This document shows, piece by piece, positions 21,896 through 33,136 of a DNA stretch of 64,000 nucleotides. Each line of letters starts with the position of its first letter. Within the stretch, counting starts at the first letter, position 1. Made by a program: the position numbers and the translations under genes. The stretch is taken from the NCBI GenBank assembly GCA_029582265.1, contig CM055828.1, positions 32,895,263 through 32,959,262 on the forward strand, in the 5' to 3' direction. The stretch comes from Zoroaster sp. YZ-2022. Its lineage: Eukaryota; Echinodermata; Asteroidea; Forcipulatida; Zoroasteridae. Under the pieces are notes generated by a model. It did no database searches. It was given only the letters and a program-made list of their open reading frames with translations, and was not told where the DNA came from.

Positions 21896-23825
21896 GTCCT
21901 CAGCGTAGACAAACGCAACCAAACATTTCTGCTGCCGTCCCAGTAGAAGTTTGAATGATGTCCTCATCATTGTTAACGTTACAAAAATGTATCACTTTTG
22001 CCTGACATTGTTCATTGCTTGACCCGAAGAGTGCTGTTGAGGTTAACAAATGATGTCCGTGTGTCATCAGTCTGTAAATTATTAATAGATGTACCAGACA
22101 GTGTAGACAAGATGGAGGGGATGAGGAGTGGGATGTATACATGTATGTATTAATTAATGCTGACATAGACCGATGGAAAAATTAAAAGATCACTGAGACA
22201 GTGTGTCACGCATCAGCTGCTCTGCTCCATCTACCGATGATCCATGCAGAGTCAAGCGAATCCGAGTGAAGAAATTTGTTAAGCATCACGCTGAGAAAAA
22301 AAATAAATAAACACTGACTAAACATTGAAATGGTTTTAATATTTGTAAAAAAAAAGAAAATCACAAAAATTTGTTTGTCGGGGGTGGGTGGAGGTGTTTT
22401 GCGTATGGTTTTAAGACAAAATCAAACTGGGCATTTAGTAACTGATGCAAAATAAATATCATTTGCACTGGGTCTTTAACATAGGATAAAGACCTTTTTT
22501 AGCCCAGGGGGCTTGTTCATGAACCATGGGTGATAATGGACCTGGTCATCACTCCATTATCATCTGTGGTTGTTTACTTCCTTATTGATACAACATATCC
22601 GTCAAAAGTCAAAGTTTCTGCGTGTCTGAGGAGATAACCTTGAGATGTTAGTTGGCCATGTCCTTGAGATCAAAGTCATTTACTGAGGAATTAGTTAAAA
22701 AGAAAATGCACAGAAATGAGTCGCAGATGATGAAAACATCTATAGATCCTCCGCCCTCACTTACAATTATGAGACCACCAACCCCTTCAAAGTGCTCCCG
22801 CCAAACAAATTACTACAAAGCACACAATAGGAAAAAACAAGTTTGGTACAAAACAAGATTGTCTTGGCCAATGATGACTGGGCACCAGCTCGGTCAGATG
22901 AGGGTTATTCTAGGGCAGAATCCCCTCCTTGCACTTGAGATCACTTAACTGTTGTAAAGAGACAGGTCTTATTATCCTCACATAATTGAATAGATTTCTC
23001 CGCCATTGTTGGGTGACCTTGTCGGGGTTAGTTGCTCTTCTGTCTGAAGTACTTGTGTCCTGAACAATCTGGTTTTGCCTAAAGAAACCTACGAAGATGT
23101 CCTTATACAAAATTTCAATCAAGATCTATATTAAAGAAAAAAGCTAAAAGAATGAAAACAAAAGACGCTTTCTTTGGAATGCATGTAACTGGATTTGTGC
23201 CTGCACATTGTGACACGCTGTTTGTTCAAGCTTTGTGTTTTTAAAGAATGGAGGCTCTTTTAACCACTTCCTATGGCAATATCAAATTACATAAATTATA
23301 CGTGTACACGTATCTTTGGAACAATGGATGCAGAAAAGTGTCATGAACCTAACCTTGAAACAAAGCTAAAGGTATTCGGGTTGGAAAGAAATGATCAAAA
23401 AAATCACAACACCCTACAAATATTTGCCATATTTTAATTGGCAGAAAAATTACTTCTTTGTAACTTTGTTAGGACACGGGGTATACCTTGATATACGGGT
23501 AGGCATTCTGCATTGACGTCATCTCGCACACAAAGGCGCATATACAAGAACCAGCACATACAAGGTCAGCAATACCGCTGTAGTACACTGCAGTCATTTT
23601 GGTCAGGTTCCATATGCAAGTACGACCATAGCCCTGATTCTCAATATACAAAAGCGGCCAGACTGTATTCCCTTACAGCCTTCGTTTGGTAATGTGTATT
23701 TGTATGGAAGAAAACACAAGATGGCTGCAATTCTCTCTGGTTAGCATGCACTGTTGACTCCATTCACAATCAGATGTTAGTGATTACCAGGGAAGAGTTT
23801 TCTGTAAATTTATCAATGAAACTGG
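21896..23825. other. non-coding stretch
   Basis: Unique-looking DNA. Frames at 21900-22166 (-), 22652-22948 (+), 22910-23122 (-) and 23469-23651 (-) have no family signal and no convincing paired splice sites. No repeat borders are recognised. Confidence 0.35.
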
Positions 23826-24112
23826 AGGATGGGGGGTTCATGCAATATTGTTGTTCTGTAGTGGTCTTTCGTTAATTATGATTGCAAGTGAATCATGATT
23901 GCAATCGTTGTACTGTACTTTGTGAGATCACATGATCCGTTAAAGGGAAAAGATACCGTTGGTAAACTTCCAGTGTGCTGTGTCTCTCACCTCACGTGAA
24001 TAAAGATTGAAAAACAAAACAGGTTACCAGTGATAGTTTCGTTTGTTACATTATTTTGATATACGTACATGTACCTTGACAAATGACAAACTAAGGCGTT
24101 TGGTGTATACCA
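23826..24112 (+). repeat. dispersed repeat, copy 2 of the 280-bp duplicated segment
   Basis: Same segment as 21292-21570, lacking part of the GTGAATCATGATT duplication and carrying a 7-bp ACATGTA insertion near 24069. The sequence between the two copies is unrelated, so this is a dispersed pair about 2.5 kb apart. Confidence 0.8.
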
Positions 24113-24228
24113 AGGCACTCCTAACTGGAGGATGGAAGACTCCTCATACTCGACGAGAAATCCTGCAAGATCGTCAGCAAATGGCACAATCAAAAAGCGT
24201 CAATAAACTTCCCGCAATGATAGTTTAA

Positions 24229-24484
24229 CCAGTTCGCGTCGGGAATAAAAAAGTTTTTCCGAACCCCCGTGGCGGGTTTATTTTTACCGCACAAACACGA
24301 CCAATGGTGCTCACCAGAGCGTGACCGGGGAGACCGCGTCTTCCACCGTATGCTTATGGCTCGTTGCCACGTCGACCGGGAATCTATACAAAATTCCCGA
24401 GAATCCTGTGGTGTGTTCAGACGCTCTCCGATCCGCTGTCCCAAAAAAAATGTGCGTGTATACACGGCCTCCGACGCGAACTGG
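24229..24484. mobile_element. 256-bp TTAA-flanked miniature element
   Basis: TTAA (24225-24228 and 24485-24488) flanks exact inverted ends CCAGTTCGCGTCGG and CCGACGCGAACTGG. The body is CG-rich compared with its surroundings. This fits a piggyBac-type miniature element of a family distinct from the CCCTCCTAC and AGGGACAAT families elsewhere in the window. The frames at 24190-24504 and 24269-24568 cross both ends and are not genes. Confidence 0.88.
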
Positions 24485-24488
24485 TTAA

Positions 24489-26305
24489 TAACACTGGTCA
24501 ACAATTTTTTTAAAGTTGTCTGCTTCGGAGATAAAATGTGCTATTTATTATGGATTTTGATGTGCTGAATTCAAATATGACAATTAAAATTGCTGATTGG
24601 CTACTGTTTCCAAGATATTTAAGTTTACATTTTATGTACTATGTATATGGTGTACATAGCAGATTTTTAATCATGAATTGCAAACCCAGGTCTTTTCATG
24701 TGTTTATGGTTGTTTCACTTGATATTATGTCACCTGCCCTGTTTATGTAACACTTCATGTATCAGTTCATAGTTCAGTCCTTATTCAGTGTCTACTCTGC
24801 GCTTCTCGGCTTGTCTCTTGTAGTCATTAAACGGTACCATATCTTGAAAACTAGAGCCAATCAACAATTTTAAGCATCATTTCCATTCTCAGTGACCCAT
24901 AATTAGTCAAGTTTGACTTCATTTGTTTCGGAAGCATTTTGGCTGTCGACCAGTGTAACCAGTGTGGCAAAAAATAAAGTCTAGAAAAACCAAAATGGGT
25001 GGCAAATTCTTCCAAAATTGGGTGTATTTGGGTGTATTTGGGTGTTTGCAAATTTCTAAACGGTTAACTGGTTAACCGTCCTAGCATTATCAAAAACATT
25101 GGAAAAGGTACTACGTGTATATATGGAAGGACGCGAGTGAGAGGCTCAGATGCAGCATAAGCATTTCTGGTTTGTATTCAAAATGATTTTATTCGATAAT
25201 TCAGGCGACAGAAGTTTGATGATTACTGAATTCGTTTGTATATGTGGACCATAAACTAGCATTGTGAAATGGTCTGAATTTTGAGACTGTATTTTCACCG
25301 CTACAGGACTATGATGAGTGGATGACTAATTCTTGATGTCATGTTACCCTTTAAAATATGCACCTGCGAACATTTTTTGTATGGAGTGGGAAAAATACAG
25401 ATTAAATGCCCTTCTGATATTTAGAATGTGGTAAAAGAAGACAAAATTAATCCTATGTATGCATATTCACATATTTGTGAAAAAAAAAGGAAAAAGAAAA
25501 TAATTTCAAAAAATTAAACAAAAGAAAAATCAAATTATATTAAAAATCAACAACAACAACTACAAGAAAAGGTGTATTTTTGATAATAATACAAAAGTTT
25601 AATACCCAATAGGCCAATCCTCGTTTTGCCCTGGGCGTTATTATTACTTTATAATTACAAACCAGTCACAGGCTGTCATGTAGGGTAACTTAAATTAACT
25701 TTCTGGCATGCAGCCTGTACACAGGATATTATGCCATTGTACAGAACTCACTTGACCATGACAAAAATGTGTCGTTAATTGCTTCAGTCTGTTTGTGGCA
25801 CCCATTTCCGATTTTTTTCCTTTTCCTTTGAGTAAGACAAAAGGTTGCTGTACTTACTGTACACATTGCGAGGAAAAAAAACAACCTACTTGGTGTTGCT
25901 TGTCTGTGAGCAGGGACAGTGAACTAATCTGGCAACGGCGTAATTGTTATGACAGCAGCAGACACAAAGCAGTCTGTGCTGGGGAAAGAGGTTACTTGAG
26001 GTTGTTCTGTGTCCTCAGGGAGGGTCACTCTTAACCTGGTCACGTCATGAGGTGGTCCCAGTTGTGGCCTTGTTTGTTTGGTCAAGAGTTTATAGAGGAC
26101 TAAACAGCTTGTTATATATAGTCTATTGTAGCATGGAGGAAGAAAACAGTTTTCTTCCTCCATGATTGTAGATGTAGCTTTTGTGTAATCAATTTAGTAT
26201 CACAGAGGAAGAATAACACAATGTGGGCCTCCTAGCTTTGAGTTGAAGACCTGCTGCTGTTGTGGTACATATCAACTCATTTCCCAGATATGTGCGTGTT
26301 GCATT
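24489..26305. other. non-coding stretch with a short perfect palindrome
   Basis: TTTGGGTGTA is repeated in tandem near 25017-25045, followed by GGTTAACTGGTTAACC (25062-25077). A perfect palindrome lies at 26132-26164. 25490-25580 is A-rich. No gene is supported. Confidence 0.4.
26132..26164. other. perfect 33-bp palindrome
   Basis: CATGGAGGAAGAAAAC and GTTTTCTTCCTCCATG are exact inverted copies separated by one base. It is purine-rich on one side and pyrimidine-rich on the other. It could be a hairpin or cruciform or the footprint of a small foldback insertion. No flanking target duplication is evident. Confidence 0.85.
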
Positions 26306-26533
26306 TAGGCTGTGCGTGTTTGGTTATTTCGGGAACCGCATACCCAAAATTGGAAATCTTCGGATATGGATGCCCAGGTACCCAAAAACAATTTTGTAAA
26401 AACACATAAATACTCCCGAATGTATAAAATAACCAATATGAACACAAGTTTCTCTTGTTTTATTAGAGTCATAATAAATGTTGACCTACTCTAATAATTT
26501 CCCGCCTCTATATTAAAAACGACTCGTAGTATC
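26306..26533 (+). mobile_element. hAT miniature element, right end missing (family M)
   Basis: It starts TAGGCTGTGCGTGTTTGGTT and matches the family through ATTTTGTAAAAACACATAAA, CAATATGAACACAAGTTTCT and TTTCCCGCCTCTATATTAAA. The match ends at CGTAGTATCCCC; the terminal part with GGATACCCGGCACAGCC is absent. Confidence 0.8.
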
Positions 26534-27168
26534 CCCATTCTCCACACAAAAAATGTTAACAAAAAAAGCAGCAATACCAGCATGCATTACGCAAATCAGC
26601 TTTCGCATGTGCGCTGTGCTATTTGCGAAGAAGTCTACGTGTACATGTATGTCAGGAATTCCTGACAAATGAACTCTGTCGATCTGAGAAAATCCACACA
26701 GAGTCTGCAAAGTTCTTCCCAGAGAGGGATATCTCCAAACATGTGAAAACTTGAGAAAATACCCAAACCATCACACAGAAAAATCCTGCAGTCGTTTTAA
26801 CTGCAAGTTACACTCATTTATTTTTTACAGTACAAAGTAGTTATTTTGTTTCGCATGAAAAGTAACAGTTAAATGGTGATACCTGGTCATCCTGATATTC
26901 ACACAGAATTATTGTGACTTAGTTCCTTGGCATTTTCTTATTCAGAATAGGCCTATTGTAAATATTCACGATATACATACATGTAGTCATTTTTCTGCAT
27001 TGTACACCAATGATTTTTTTTGTTCTGAAACTGGTTGATGTTTTGATCATTTTCTTAGAAAAGAAACTTTCCCAGGTGACGTATTGATTGACGTGAGGTT
27101 TGAAACTGATGCATAAATACAAATGTAATGACCCTGTCACCAAATATGCAATCAGACTGTATATGAGA
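26534..27168. other. non-coding stretch
   Basis: A fragmentary TACGTGTACATGTATGT word lies near 26637. No gene or clear repeat is recognised. Confidence 0.35.
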
Positions 27169-27172
27169 TTAA

Positions 27173-27748
27173 CCCTTCTGTGACTACAAGGTTCAAAATC
27201 AGTCAAAATATTGATATATATTACTCAAAACAATTTAGGGAACACCGGAATAATCTCAGTTAAAGCAAGATCATTTATTTCAGATAAACACAATGTTTCA
27301 CAGAATTGATGAGAAACAACTGCACAATGAAACAGATGATAAAGGATGCATGTAGTGATTACACATTTCATGACATGACTACAGAAAGAGAGATGGGGTT
27401 GCAAATGAAAACCCCGGTTCATGGAACATTTCAAACCTTTTTGATGTTAAAAATCCGGTGTTCCATAAATTGTTTTGAGTAGTATATTTGCCAAGGTATA
27501 TCTCGTGCACTTAAAAAGTTGAACACTCTCAAACCTTACTTGTAGTAAGTACATTTACAGGTCAAAAGGAGTCGACCTTTTTTGACTGGTAAAAGCATTG
27601 TCTTGTATTGTTGAGGGTCATCAAAATGACAGTCAAAACCAGTCAAAATGCCCCTGTGTGCACATTTGGGTCAACAGTCAAAACAGGCAGTTGACTGGTT
27701 TTGACCACTATAGCTACTTGCCACTAAAGTGCAGCTATAGTAGGAGGG
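27173..27748 (-). mobile_element. TTAA-flanked element (family D) carrying a nested TA-flanked element
   Basis: TTAA at 27169-27172 and 27749-27752 flanks CCCTTCTGTGACTACAAGG and CTATAGTAGGAGGG. The minus strand matches the copies at 47221, 49246 and 53885 (GACTGTTGACCCAAATGTGC, CACTGTCATTTTGA-like sequence, ACCTTGGCAAATATAC). A 256-bp element sits inside at 27224-27479. No coding sequence. Confidence 0.85.
27224..27479. mobile_element. Tc1/mariner-type miniature element nested in family D
   Basis: TA (27222-27223 and 27480-27481) flanks inverted ends of 26 bp with one mismatch: CTCAAAACAATTTAGGGAAC then ACCGGA, against TCCGGTGTTCC then ATAAATTGTTTTGAG. A TA duplication and such ends fit Tc1/mariner. 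There is no transposase. The host element sequence resumes on both sides (GATATATTA / TAGTATATTTGCC). Confidence 0.9.
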
Positions 27749-27752
27749 TTAA

Positions 27753-28267
27753 ACTAAAGCTCATCGTCATCATTGTCCTTTGAGTCATGGCTGACCCTTT
27801 GTGACCGGTAAGATGAGGCTACTCAACTGCTTTTCTGTCTTTTGTGATACTGTGTGAAGTGTTGAGAGGCAATCCGGTCAGTTCTTTAATTCCGTTTATT
27901 CATCTGTGCTTCTGCCTACCCTGTTTATGTTTTTCCGTGAATGGTACTTTTTTTTTCAAGGTTATCTCCCTCTCGTTTGCAAACGTGGCCAAAACGTGGC
28001 CAAACTAAAAGCTATTGAATTGTTAATACTGTCTAGTGCATACATGTTTCTGTACATAAGTGCCTGTTAAACTTGTTTTATAGACTGTGTATATGAAGGT
28101 CTATGGAAGTAAACCATTTTGTTTTCTACTGTTATTCGATTTTCATTTCCGTTTTGATTTCATTTTTATTCAAAGAGCTGCTTGCAAATAAGAATATCAC
28201 TCCAGATGACAAACGCCGATAATCAAATTTTGAAAATTATTGTGAAAGTACTACAATTAAAGTACAT
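27753..28267. other. non-coding stretch
   Basis: No gene. AACGTGGCC occurs twice in tandem near 27983-28003. No other structure is recognised. Confidence 0.35.
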
Positions 28268-28632
28268 AATAATAATAATGTGTGGACTTATATAGCGCAC
28301 GTATCCACCAACTGAGTGGTGCTCAGGGTGCATTATATTATTACCCCTGCTCATAAGGCTCATAAGGCTCATAAGGCTCATAAATCATTCCTGAAACCAT
28401 CTCAGCTCCCTGGGGAGTATACAGCTCAATTGCTGCCATTACAGCGCATATAGGGCTAATCAACCAACTCTGCCCTCACAGGTACCCATTTAACCCCTGG
28501 GTGGAGAGAAGCAATTATGGTTAAGTGTCTTGCTCAAGGACACAAGTGTCACGGCCGGGTTTCGAACCCACATTCTGCTGCTAACACCAGAACTTGAGTC
28601 TGGTAAGCTAGTCCGCTCGGCCACGACACTCC
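28268..28632 (-). mobile_element. tRNA-derived SINE (subfamily 1, minus strand)
   Basis: On the minus strand: head TGGAGTGTCGTGGCCGAGCG, B-box region GGTTCGAAACC, body TTGTGTCCTTGAGCAAGACA, tail with GCGCTATATAAGTCCACAC and a short ATT run (28268-28280). A 9-bp unit ATAAGGCTC is tandemly triplicated at 28352-28380. It is otherwise the closest relative of the copy at 11746. Confidence 0.9.
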
Positions 28633-29387
28633 ACATGTACATGTCGGGTATGTAATGGAATTTATTCAGCAATATATTTGAATAAAAATCTTAACGCTTT
28701 GCATTAAAAATTGTGTGTGGAGCCGACCTGTAATCCCACTTATTATTGTTTTATCAGGACCATATTTACACCGCCAAAGACGGCAACTTTTATTACAAGT
28801 GCATTAACATAATGCGGGCTAGTGAACATGAACAATATGACCTTGTGATTATACGTGCAAATGCTTACAAAGAAAGGCTATATAATGTCCGTATGGTTTC
28901 CAAAATTAAGCACGGCACAGTATGACCGACTGGGAATCTTTGGTAGTATCCTTCCCAGAGTTGTATTTTAAGTTGCCACTATTATTCACTGTGACTGTCT
29001 GGGGGGGGGGGGGAGGAGAGGAGAGGAGAGGGGGAGAGGGGGGGGGGGAAGTTGATCCCTCATGAGCAGGAGGTTGTTCGCGATTGTGGATGACTGATTC
29101 ACCATTTGTGTGGGGAAGCAACATTATGTAGTATATTCCAGGAGAACATACCGGTCTTTTTTGTGTGCAAAAAAAAATCACTTTTTATAATTGTAAAATT
29201 AATTCAAATGTTGCTACCATTTTTCAAAAAAACAAACAAAAACCCATCTTGAGGTTAGGAAGGGCGGCACAGGGAAAACAGATACTTCCAATTAATTGAT
29301 TTGAATGAATATTTATATACATGTACAGTACGTGTAATCATGATCATTATCTTTTTGAACAGTGCCTAAATCAATATATGATCTTAA
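28633..29387. other. non-coding stretch with a G/GA-rich tract
   Basis: A purine-only tract at 29001-29049 (G13, then AGGAGAGGAGAGGAGAG, then G runs) can form G-quadruplex or triplex structures and produces a proline-rich false frame on the minus strand (28906-29181). No gene is supported. Confidence 0.5.
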
Positions 29388-29783
29388 CCCTAACCACCCC
29401 AAACCATTCAAACTCCAACAGCAGGGTTTGTTGGATTTTGATGGACTCAGTACTGTATATACAGGGATACTTTATATGGGGCCGGGTGTCCCAATTCCAG
29501 CTAAGTCCAACAGTTGGGTGGTAGTGTTACTGCATGGTGTTGTATTTTGATGGACTCAGTACTGTATAGCCCAGACAGGGATACTTTACATGGGGCTGGG
29601 TGTCCCAATTCCAGCTAAGTCCAACAGTTGGGTGGTAGTGTTACTGCATGGTGTTGGATTTTGATGGACTTAGTACTGTATAGCCCAGACAGGGATACTT
29701 TGCATGGGGCCGGGTGTCCTAATTCCAGCTAAGTCCAACAGTTGGATGGTAGTGTTACTGCATGGTGTTGGATTTTGATGGAC
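29388..29783 (+). mobile_element. CCCTAACC-ended element with a 113-bp array, right end lost
   Basis: TTAA (29384-29387) precedes CCCTAACCACCCCAAACC. Three units of about 113 bp follow, each with TTTTGATGGACTCAGTACTG, CAGGGATACTTT and CCAACAGTTGGGTGGTAGTG. The TTAA and the CCCTAACC edge match the elements at 40707, 47509 and 60114. The expected GTTAGGGTTAA right end is missing; a family-M fragment follows. Confidence 0.75.
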
Positions 29784-29798
29784 ACATTTTGTTAACAA

Positions 29799-29943
29799 AA
29801 AATCAGAGACTTCCATTTGTGTGGCGTAAATGTCCAGTCGAAATTTTCAAAAATCATATACTGTACGGGTAATTGGAACCGAAAAATGGAACCAGGTAAT
29901 GATGGTGTTGGTCGGGTATCCGGGCATCCGGATACTGGCACAT
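29799..29943 (+). mobile_element. right-hand fragment of hAT miniature element (family M)
   Basis: It shares CTTCCATTTGTGTGGC, GGTAATTGGAACCGAAAAAT and GGTCGGGTATCCGG with the copies at 35287 and 58688. The first half is absent and the end has decayed to GGATACTGGCACATTC. Confidence 0.7.
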
Positions 29944-30302
29944 TCTTAAACACATCCCATGTTACGATACACATTTTTATAAACTACATGTAATAGCACA
30001 AGTGATTTTTAACAAACATCCCTTGAAATATTTCTGTCTCAGGTGATCAATTCAGAGTATTAGCCAGGATTTGAAAAAAGAGCATCCAAATCTGTAAATC
30101 TTTGAAAACCAGGGTGTCCAAAAGTTTAACAGACTTTTGCACGGGGTGTCCATTTAGCAAACGGGGTTTCCATTTAGCAAACAGGGCGTCCAAAAGACAC
30201 CCAAAGGTATGTTGCAGGCTAGTACTACATATTGACTAGTGTGGCAAATGACATTACAGTTTTCATTTAGTGGTGTTGACCGGTTAAACTGAAACTCTCA
30301 CA
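29944..30302. other. non-coding stretch
   Basis: A short tandem repeat (GGGGTGTCCATTTAGCAAAC, about 23-24 bp) runs through 30141-30190. No gene is seen. Confidence 0.4.
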
Positions 30303-30440
30303 GGTTAGTTAGGTGTTCAGTTTTTTTTTTCTTCTCCTTCTTCCTCCTCGCGAAAAAAACCATAGTTGCAAAGTTCACAGATCCTTCAAACTTGACACAT
30401 ACTTAGACCATAACATGTAGTTGTCAATAAAGTTGTGACA
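30303..30440 (+). mobile_element. fragment of the hairpin-ended family (family Z)
   Basis: It begins TTAGGTGTTCAG, then a T/TTC pyrimidine tract, then CATAGTTGCAAAGTTCACAG and CTTCAAACTTGACACATACT, as at 2669. The terminal hairpin has lost its second arm. There are no satellite units. Confidence 0.6.
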
Positions 30441-31855
30441 TATAGTTTCGGGTAAAGTTGTGACGCCATAGTGATGTTGATTGTCATGAAGTATCAATCA
30501 GTCTTTTCCCTCAAGTAATGCATTAACCTTACATCTGTTTCGGCAGGATCAAGATGTTCTCATCTCGATTGATGACCTGTTTGTGCAATCGATAGACTGA
30601 TAGATATAATTTGACTAATCGATAATGAACACAGATAATGTACATGTACGTATCTGCACAACAATAACGTGTCATGCATTACATTTTCCAAAAGAATGTC
30701 GTTCATAATTAATGCAATGTAAATATATTATTTCCGTATCTGCAAAAGACAAAGCATTAACAAGCCAAGGCCATCCTTGTTTTTTTATACACTATTTATT
30801 TTAATTAATATGGCGCCAGAGACGCAATAAAGTGCAGCCGCCCTGTCTGTCTGTGTTGTCACGGTGATCATCTTCAGCTGGTTCAACTCCACAAGGCCCC
30901 ACATTAAGTTTATTAATTTACATGTATATAAAAACCCAAGGAGAAGTTATGGCACCAAAACTGAAGTAGGTCTATTTTATTATTAATTTATTTAATGTCT
31001 TCATGTATGCAGCACACAATGGTGCGTTTACCTGTACTTTGCACCATTACTTACATGTACAGTGTATATCCTGATGAATTACAAATACCATCAACTTCAT
31101 TTTTTTTTCTTTTCCCTATGCTATCATTGTATATTGTTTGTATTAATGTTTTTTCTTTGTTTCCGCGCCTTGAGCGCCCAGCAGGGTGGATATGTGCGCG
31201 CTAAAAATCTTTATTATTATTATCGCAAAATACTGCAAAACTGACTTAGCCTTTCCAGTACTTTGTCTGTCAGTATTACAACCGGACTGAGTAACAGATA
31301 GCCATGCATTTCTCCCTTTGGTTTGTGTTCAGTTTAATTATGCAAATCTACATACTGTACATGTAGAATGTTCTCAAGTACAAGCAACTCATTTTGATAA
31401 GGGGAAATGTGAACGGTGGTCGCTACCTTGTTTGAGATGCAACACCATTGTATGCTTGCCAAGAAATCTATGAATGACAAAAATTAACTGCTCATTAATA
31501 ATCCAGTTCAGTATTACAACTGGGCATGGACAGAATAAATGTGCATGTGCGCGCCTCATGCATATATTTACACGTTTTGCCGGCATTTCCTCAAATTGCA
31601 TGCACATCATTGGTCCAATAAAGCACTCAGAATAATAAATGTTTGATGTACATGTAGTTTGTTAAAAATATTAATACCTTTGACCTTCATTGGAAATACT
31701 GAACTCTGTTCACTTAAATGCATGCATAATGTTACAGACGAGTACATCCATGCATGAAAGTACAATAGGTTTTTTTTATGAGCAGCTTGTTGAAACTACA
31801 AACATTGTACACCTTGATGCCAAACGTTAACCAAGTCAACATGTTTTGAAGTTAT
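30441..31855. other. mostly unique non-coding DNA; possible regulatory block
   Basis: 30480-30920 is free of recognisable repeats and rich in homeodomain/TALE-like words (TGATTGTCA, ATCGATAGAC, TAATCGATAATG, TTAATTAATATGG), so it is a candidate conserved element by appearance only. 31160-31226 carries CGCCTTGAGCGCCCAGCAG and a CTTTATTATTATTATCGC tail, the 3' end of a different SINE or LINE family. Confidence 0.35.
31160..31226 (+). mobile_element. 3' tail fragment of a SINE/LINE
   Basis: GCGCCTTGAGCGCCCAGCAG, GGTGGATATGTGCGCGCTA and AAAATCTTTATTATTATTAT follow the plan (CCTTGAG..GGTGGATA.GTGCGC..TA..(ATT)n) of the subfamily-1 SINE tail but with different bases. The head and body are absent. 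Confidence 0.55.
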
Positions 31856-32168
31856 CCCTCCTACACATGGAGGCCACTCCGATCCACAAAATTCTGTTCC
31901 TGAGCAACCTTCAGTACATACATGTACAAGCCTGCTGTCCTTTCCAAGTAATCTTACAAAATCAACTGTGTGCCACCCAAGGCCACTGTAAATGTTTGAA
32001 CATTATATTAGTACGGCCTGCATTGTATCGATGGGAGACCACCTTACACTGCAATCTCAGCGGTGTGACAGTGCACAGAAGGGTAACCATAGGAGGCCAC
32101 TGGCAACAGCTAATGGCTTGGAGTGGCCTGAATGGGTTGTTTCAAAAATTGCACTGATTGTAGGAGGG
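31856..32168. mobile_element. CCCTCCTAC-ended miniature element
   Basis: The ends CCCTCCTACACATGGAGG and GATTGTAGGAGGG are inverted, with GGCCACTCC and GGAGTGGCC also paired just inside. Flanking bases are TTAT and ATAT, so the expected TTAA duplication has decayed or differs. The ends match the CCCTCCTAC families at 44689 and 47221, but the interior is different. Two overlapping + frames across it are shadows. Confidence 0.7.
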
Positions 32169-33105
32169 ATATCAAGTAGTCACAATTACAATTTTACCTA
32201 TTCAGTTTGTTTACTTCTTGAAGCTTTTAGTCAAGCCAATCCCAACAAAATATTAGCCCTTGTTAATCAATTATCAAGCCCCTAGTCACACCATACCCAA
32301 GAACACCAAGCCATAACGCACAATACAAATTCAAATGCTCCCTTAAATCCTAAGTATCCTAAGCGTTTGGTGTATTAATTAATTGTAAGCAGATAAAAGA
32401 TTATTGATGTTGTAAAACTTGTTGTCGGGACAGGGATATAAAGTTTGCTTCAGAATATTGCTTAGAGTTAGACCATCTGGTCACTCGTGAGTGTACGTAT
32501 TCTTACCGCAATGATATACACAGACGTGTGCACTTGAAATATGTATTTTTTTCAAGTTCACACAGTAGCTTACTAATGTTGTCTTGATTGCACCTTTTTA
32601 CATGTACAGTGTAGTACAAACATACCTTCTAGTTGTGCAATGGATTAAGGCTTAACCTTTCTCAATTGGACTATTGATGACACAAAGAATTTATAGCGGG
32701 AAGGTACATGTACTTTGTATACTCGGAGATGCATTTCGCTTGGTGGTTTTGTGTTGGACTAGGAGAAGTTTGTTCATTTCACCACTGATTACCAGACAGA
32801 TTAATGAGACAAGGCGTTAGATTACTCACTGTACTGGTTTTTAGTGTGACATTTATCATTATTTCAAGTTGGAGTACCTTAGATTATGCCACCACAGAAG
32901 CAGCACCTGTCGCAGAGACTAAGTGGTTCGTCAGCCAGTAGCTCATGTTCAGAAAGTGCCAACACAAATGTGCGTCATTGTGGACAAACGGCATAAAATA
33001 TGAAAATATTGGTTTCTGAAGAGCCATGACCATGACAATGACGACGAATTAGTCTCACCATGTGATTGATGTCTTGATAGACTTCCGCTGTTGGCCCAAG
33101 CTCTC

Positions 33106-33136
<31 letters not shown>

